Origin: Albibacillus kandeliae
GTDB taxonomy: Bacteria; Pseudomonadota; Alphaproteobacteria; Rhodobacterales; Rhodobacteraceae
DNA length: 64,000 nucleotides
Direction: 5' to 3'
Assembly (NCBI RefSeq): GCF_003116585.1
Contig: NZ_QEHM01000001.1
Coordinates: 620,001 to 684,000, forward strand
Shown here: positions 60,959-64,000 of the stretch, piece by piece
Layout of the letters: every line of letters begins with the position of its first letter
Position numbering within the stretch: position 1 is the first letter of the stretch
The notes under the pieces: model-generated
What the model was told of the DNA's origin: nothing
Seen by the model: only the letters and a program-made list of their open reading frames with translations
The model's database searches: none
Program-made: the position numbers and the translations under genes

Positions 60959-61295
60959 CGTGCGATTTGACCTATGTCATGTCGGACCTGTTGGCGATGC
61001 CCTAACTCTCTCCCTGCAAGTCACGAATTGGCAGGAACGGTGCATGGTCGCCGGGGGTACGGAGGGATCAGTCCCCTGGCACTGGTGAGTGGCGGACCAT
61101 GTCGTCCGACCTGTCAAAGCCGCCGATCGAGGCGGCCACCCCGGGGAAAGAGAGGGCCCCGGATGAGCGTCTCCCGCGTGGTAAGGCGGAGGCGCGGGGG
61201 CGGGCCGGCGCCATGTGCAGCCGAGGCCCGCCCTATACAATTCCGGGGAGCGTGATTATCTCTGTGCGGTGGACGTCGCGCGCCGGGAGAAGATC
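60959..61295. other. Promoter/leader region of the xdhC-cox genes
   Basis: No gene with a family or clear ribosome site was found. A plus-strand frame from ATG 61099 (MSSDLSKPPIEAATPGKERA) is possible but runs into xdhC in another frame. The region has several GC-rich hairpin possibilities. A molybdenum-cofactor riboswitch was considered but could not be supported. Confidence 0.4.
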
Positions 61296-62267
61296 ATGGA
61301 CCGTTTCGACAACAGCCCCGAAATCGCATTGCAGTGGCACAGGGATGGCGTCGGCGCGGCCCTCGCCACGGTGGTGGAGACCTGGGGCAGCGCCCCGCGC
61401 CGCATCGGGGCGCAGCTTGCCATCGGGGGCGACGGGCGCATCGAGGGCTCGGTCTCGGGGGGCTGCGTCGAGGGCGCGGTGATCGTCGAGGCGCTGGAAG
61501 CCATCGAGGATGGCGCGCACCGGATGCTGGAGTTCGGGGTCAGTGACGACGACGCCTTTGCCGTCGGTCTGGCCTGTGGCGGCACCATACGGGTGCTGGT
61601 CGAACCCATCGGCAGCGCGCTGCCCGAGGACCTGCTGGCCGAACTGGTCGCGGCGCGGGCCCGGCGAGAGCCGGTGGCTTACGAAGTTACGCTCGATACG
61701 GGTGTGCGGCGTCTGCTCCACGGCTCCTATCCCGAGCGGATGCGGATGGATCGTTCGGGGTTCGAGGAAGAGGGGCAGACCTTTGTCGCCGTCCACAATC
61801 CGCCGCTGCGCCTGATCGTGGTCGGCGCGGTTCATATTGCGCAGGCGCTGGTGCCGATGGCGCGCATTGCCGGATACGATCCGGCGGTGATCGACCCGCG
61901 CGAGGCCTTCGCCTCCGACGCGCGCTTTCCCGAGACCAAGCTGCTGCATGACTGGCCGGACGAGGCGGTGGCCCTGCTTGGTCTCGACTCGCGCACGGCA
62001 CTGGTGTTGCTGACCCATGACCCCAAGCTCGACGACCCTGCGATCGAGGCGGCGCTGCGCTCGGGTGTGTTCTACATCGGCGCGCTGGGATCGACCCGCA
62101 CGCACGCCAAGCGGGTGGAGCGCCTGAAGGCATCAGGGTTCAGCGAAGAGGAGATCGCGCGCATCCACGGCCCCGTCGGGCTCGACATAGGGGCCGCGAG
62201 CCCGGCCGAGATCGCCGTGTCGATCATCGCGCAGATGACCCAGGTCCTGCGCAAGGGGGCCGCATGA
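61296..62267 (+). CDS. xdhC: XdhC-family molybdenum-hydroxylase maturation factor
   Basis: Binds and helps sulfurate the molybdenum cofactor before insertion. The start at 61296 (GGGAGAAG upstream) gives 323 residues. The XdhC N-domain has TWGSAPRRIGAQLAIGGDG, SVSGGCVEGAVIVEAL and ACGGTIRVLVEP. The C-terminal Rossmann part has LIVVGAVHIAQALVPMA, LTHDPKLDDPAIEAAL and YIGALGSTRTHAKR. It overlaps the next gene by four bases. Its target is probably the Cox-type hydroxylase downstream. Confidence 0.93.
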   Translation: MDRFDNSPEIALQWHRDGVGAALATVVETWGSAPRRIGAQLAIGGDGRIEGSVSGGCVEGAVIVEALEAIEDGAHRMLEFGVSDDDAFAVGLACGGTIRVLVEPIGSALPEDLLAELVAARARREPVAYEVTLDTGVRRLLHGSYPERMRMDRSGFEEEGQTFVAVHNPPLRLIVVGAVHIAQALVPMARIAGYDPAVIDPREAFASDARFPETKLLHDWPDEAVALLGLDSRTALVLLTHDPKLDDPAIEAALRSGVFYIGALGSTRTHAKRVERLKASGFSEEEIARIHGPVGLDIGAASPAEIAVSIIAQMTQVLRKGAA

Positions 62268-63265
62268 AATTCGGCCCCGTCCCGGTGGACGAAGCCGAAG
62301 GCGCGATGCTGGCCCACTCGGTCACGCTGGCCGGGCGGCGCCTGCGCAAGGGACAGGTCCTCACGGCCGAGCATGTCGCCGGGCTGAGGTCGGAGGGGAT
62401 CAACGAGATCATTGTTGCGCGCGCCGATACAGGGGACCTTGACGAGAACGCGGCTGCCGGGCGGATCGCCGCGGCGCTGGTGCCCGAGCCGGAGGCGCAG
62501 GGGCTTCGGCTGACCGAGCCTTTCACCGGGCGGGTGAACCTGATTTCCGAGGGACCGGGCGTGGTCGAGATCGACGCCGCAGCCATTCACGCCCTGAACG
62601 CGGTGCACCCGATGGTGACGGTGGCGACGGTGCCGGAATGGCAGCAGGTCGGGCCGGGGCAGATGGTGGCAACGGTCAAGATCATTGCCTACGCGGTGCC
62701 GGAGGACGCGGTGTCTCGGGCCGGGGAACTGGCGTGCCGCGCGATCCGGCTGCGCGCGCCCGTGCACGTCAGCGCCGGGCTGGTGGTCACGGACATCCCG
62801 GGCGGACCGGACAACGCCAAGGGGATCGCCGCGATCCGGGACCGGCTGGCGGCGCTGGGGATCGAACTGGCCGATGTGCGCGAGGTGCCGCACGACACCG
62901 CGCAGCTGACACAGGCGCTGGCAGACCTCGGCGGCGAGCTCGCGCTGGTGCTGACCGGCTCTGCCACCTCGGACATGGACGACGTCGCCCCGAGCGCGGT
63001 ACGTCGCGCAGGCGGGACCATCGAGCGCTTCGGCATGCCGGTCGACCCCGGCAACCTGCTCTTCCTCGGCGAGATAGGCGCGCGGCCGGTGATCGGACTG
63101 CCGGGATGCGCACGTTCGCCCGCGTTGAACGGCGCGGACTGGGTGCTGTCGCGGGTCGCCTGCGGCGTCGACGTCAGCAGCGCCGATATCGCGGCAATGG
63201 GCGTCGGTGGCCTGCTGAAGGAAATTCCGACCCGGCCGCAGCCCAGATCGGGACGCCGGGGCTGA
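62264..63265 (+). CDS. Molybdopterin-binding (MoeA/MocF-like) protein
   Basis: Predicted late cofactor-handling protein, possibly a cytidylyl- or molybdate-transfer factor, of 333 residues. It contains a MoCF-like fold in its C-terminal half ([50 protein letters not shown], core [19 protein letters not shown]). The N-terminus starts [20 protein letters not shown] (20), like MoeA-N. The ATGA overlap with xdhC supports a shared job in Mo-enzyme maturation. Confidence 0.85.
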   Translation: MKFGPVPVDEAEGAMLAHSVTLAGRRLRKGQVLTAEHVAGLRSEGINEIIVARADTGDLDENAAAGRIAAALVPEPEAQGLRLTEPFTGRVNLISEGPGVVEIDAAAIHALNAVHPMVTVATVPEWQQVGPGQMVATVKIIAYAVPEDAVSRAGELACRAIRLRAPVHVSAGLVVTDIPGGPDNAKGIAAIRDRLAALGIELADVREVPHDTAQLTQALADLGGELALVLTGSATSDMDDVAPSAVRRAGGTIERFGMPVDPGNLLFLGEIGARPVIGLPGCARSPALNGADWVLSRVACGVDVSSADIAAMGVGGLLKEIPTRPQPRSGRRG

Positions 63266-63371
63266 CCGGTATCGGTCTATCTATACCGGATTACAAAGAA
63301 TCCTGTTCTCAAGCTTCGGGCGAAGTGATTTACTCGGCCCCGAAGGCATCAATCCGAAGGGAGAGACACTG

Positions 63372-63857
63372 ATGACGAAAATCTCCATGAAAGTGAACGG
63401 CAAGGAGGTCAGCGGCGAGGTCGAAGGACGCACGCTGCTGGTGTCGTTCCTGCGAGATACGCTGGGGATGACCGGGACCCACGTGGGCTGTGACACGTCG
63501 CAGTGCGGCGCCTGCGTCGTTCATGTAGACGGGGCGGCGGTTAAGTCCTGCACCATGCTGGCCATGGAGGCCGAGGGTGCCGAGGTGGCGACCATCGAGG
63601 GCCAGGCCAATGCCGACGGCACCCTGAGCGTCGTTCAGCAGGCGTTCCAGGACCACCACGGTCTGCAGTGCGGGTTCTGCACGCCGGGCATGGTGATGAG
63701 CGCGACCGCGCTGCTGAAGGACAATCCGAAGCCCTCTGAGGCCGAGATCCGTCACTACCTCGAAGGCAACATCTGCCGTTGCACCGGGTATCACAACATC
63801 GTCAAGGCGATCCTGGCGGCCTCGGGCCAGCTGGAGGGAGCCATCGCAGCCGAATAA
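63372..63857 (+). CDS. coxS: CO dehydrogenase-type small 2Fe-2S subunit (CoxS)
   Basis: Electron-transfer subunit of an aerobic molybdenum hydroxylase. The 161-residue protein has the plant-type 2Fe-2S set C40, C45, C48, C60 and the second cluster C100, C103, C135, C137 (QCGFCTPGM and NICRCTGY). The start follows AGGGAGAGAC. The next gene begins 123 bases later at the window edge and is probably coxL, so the S-L order is present. Substrate class (true CO dehydrogenase or a CoxL form II enzyme) cannot be told without the large subunit. Confidence 0.94.
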   Translation: MTKISMKVNGKEVSGEVEGRTLLVSFLRDTLGMTGTHVGCDTSQCGACVVHVDGAAVKSCTMLAMEAEGAEVATIEGQANADGTLSVVQQAFQDHHGLQCGFCTPGMVMSATALLKDNPKPSEAEIRHYLEGNICRCTGYHNIVKAILAASGQLEGAIAAE

Positions 63858-63980
63858 CGGACCCCTCGACGCGCGCGGACTGCCTGACGAGGACACCTCG
63901 TTTGGGGTGGGGCGGTGCCGCAGGGCGGGAGGGCGACCAGCGCGCGGAGGGCGCGCGGAATTTCAGGGAGGAGTTTCCAA

Positions 63981-64000
63981 ATGCCAAAGGACAGCGGCAT
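63981..64000 (+). CDS. Start of a gene cut by the window end, probably coxL
   Basis: ATG at 63981, preceded by GGGAGGAG, reads MPKDSG to the window edge. Such a start right after coxS fits the large molybdenum subunit CoxL, but the call rests on position only. Confidence 0.55.

Noticed and set aside
60959-61295. Molybdenum-cofactor riboswitch
   Set aside because: Context is suitable but I could not match the conserved core; a covariance-model search would decide.

Overview
The window looks like a chromosome (or large replicon) segment of a GC-rich alphaproteobacterium of the Rhodobacteraceae/Roseobacter type. The evidence is gene content and order: nos, nirK-nirV, a nor cluster with nnrU and nnrS, pseudoazurin, an aerobic CO-dehydrogenase-type cluster, an RTX protein, and glycosyltransferase/sulfotransferase genes of the kind seen in that family. 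No rRNA or tRNA genes and no CRISPR array were seen.

Region 1 (1-23.3 kb) is a nearly complete denitrification supercluster for NO2- to NO to N2O to N2. It runs nosR (5' cut by the window edge)-nosZ-nosD-nosF-nosY-nosL-nosX, nirK-nirV, an HPP/CBS membrane protein, an MFS transporter, hemN, nnrU, two small membrane proteins, norD-norQ-norB-norC, a DUF1858-like protein, an Nnr-type Crp/Fnr regulator, pseudoazurin and nnrS. FNR/DNR-type boxes (TTG-N8-CAA) lie in front of nirK, hemN, norC and pseudoazurin, which suggests one NO-responsive regulon.

Region 2 (23.3-38.0 kb) is accessory DNA. A minus-strand module encodes two very large, divergent tyrosine recombinases with translational overlap, an HTH-like protein and two unrecognised proteins. 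It is followed by an array of six repeats with an exact 21-bp period, an AT-rich NYN-nuclease gene, and an AT-rich two-gene operon. That operon encodes a cyclic-nucleotide-binding/TIR-like effector and a class III nucleotide cyclase, the layout of a Pycsar anti-phage system. The operon is flanked by imperfect 70-bp direct repeats. The region ends with a PrtN-like gene and a tyrosine integrase immediately upstream of dusA, a known integration hotspot, so at least part of it is probably a dusA-integrated island.

Region 3 (38.0-56.6 kb) is ordinary core sequence: dusA, a Bcr/CflA efflux pump, a TauE/SafE permease, mlaF-mlaE-alr, a DUF1194 protein, dnaB, pyrE, an RTX protein, pyrC, and a tightly overlapping cluster of three family-2 glycosyltransferases and a sulfotransferase. 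One of these proteins is a 786-residue sulfotransferase-like/GT2 fusion.

Region 4 (56.6-64.0 kb) holds a MoxR ATPase with a CoxE-type VWA protein, an OmpA-family protein, xdhC, a molybdopterin-binding protein, coxS, and the first codons of the next gene, probably coxL, cut by the window edge. Together these point to maturation of a molybdenum hydroxylase.
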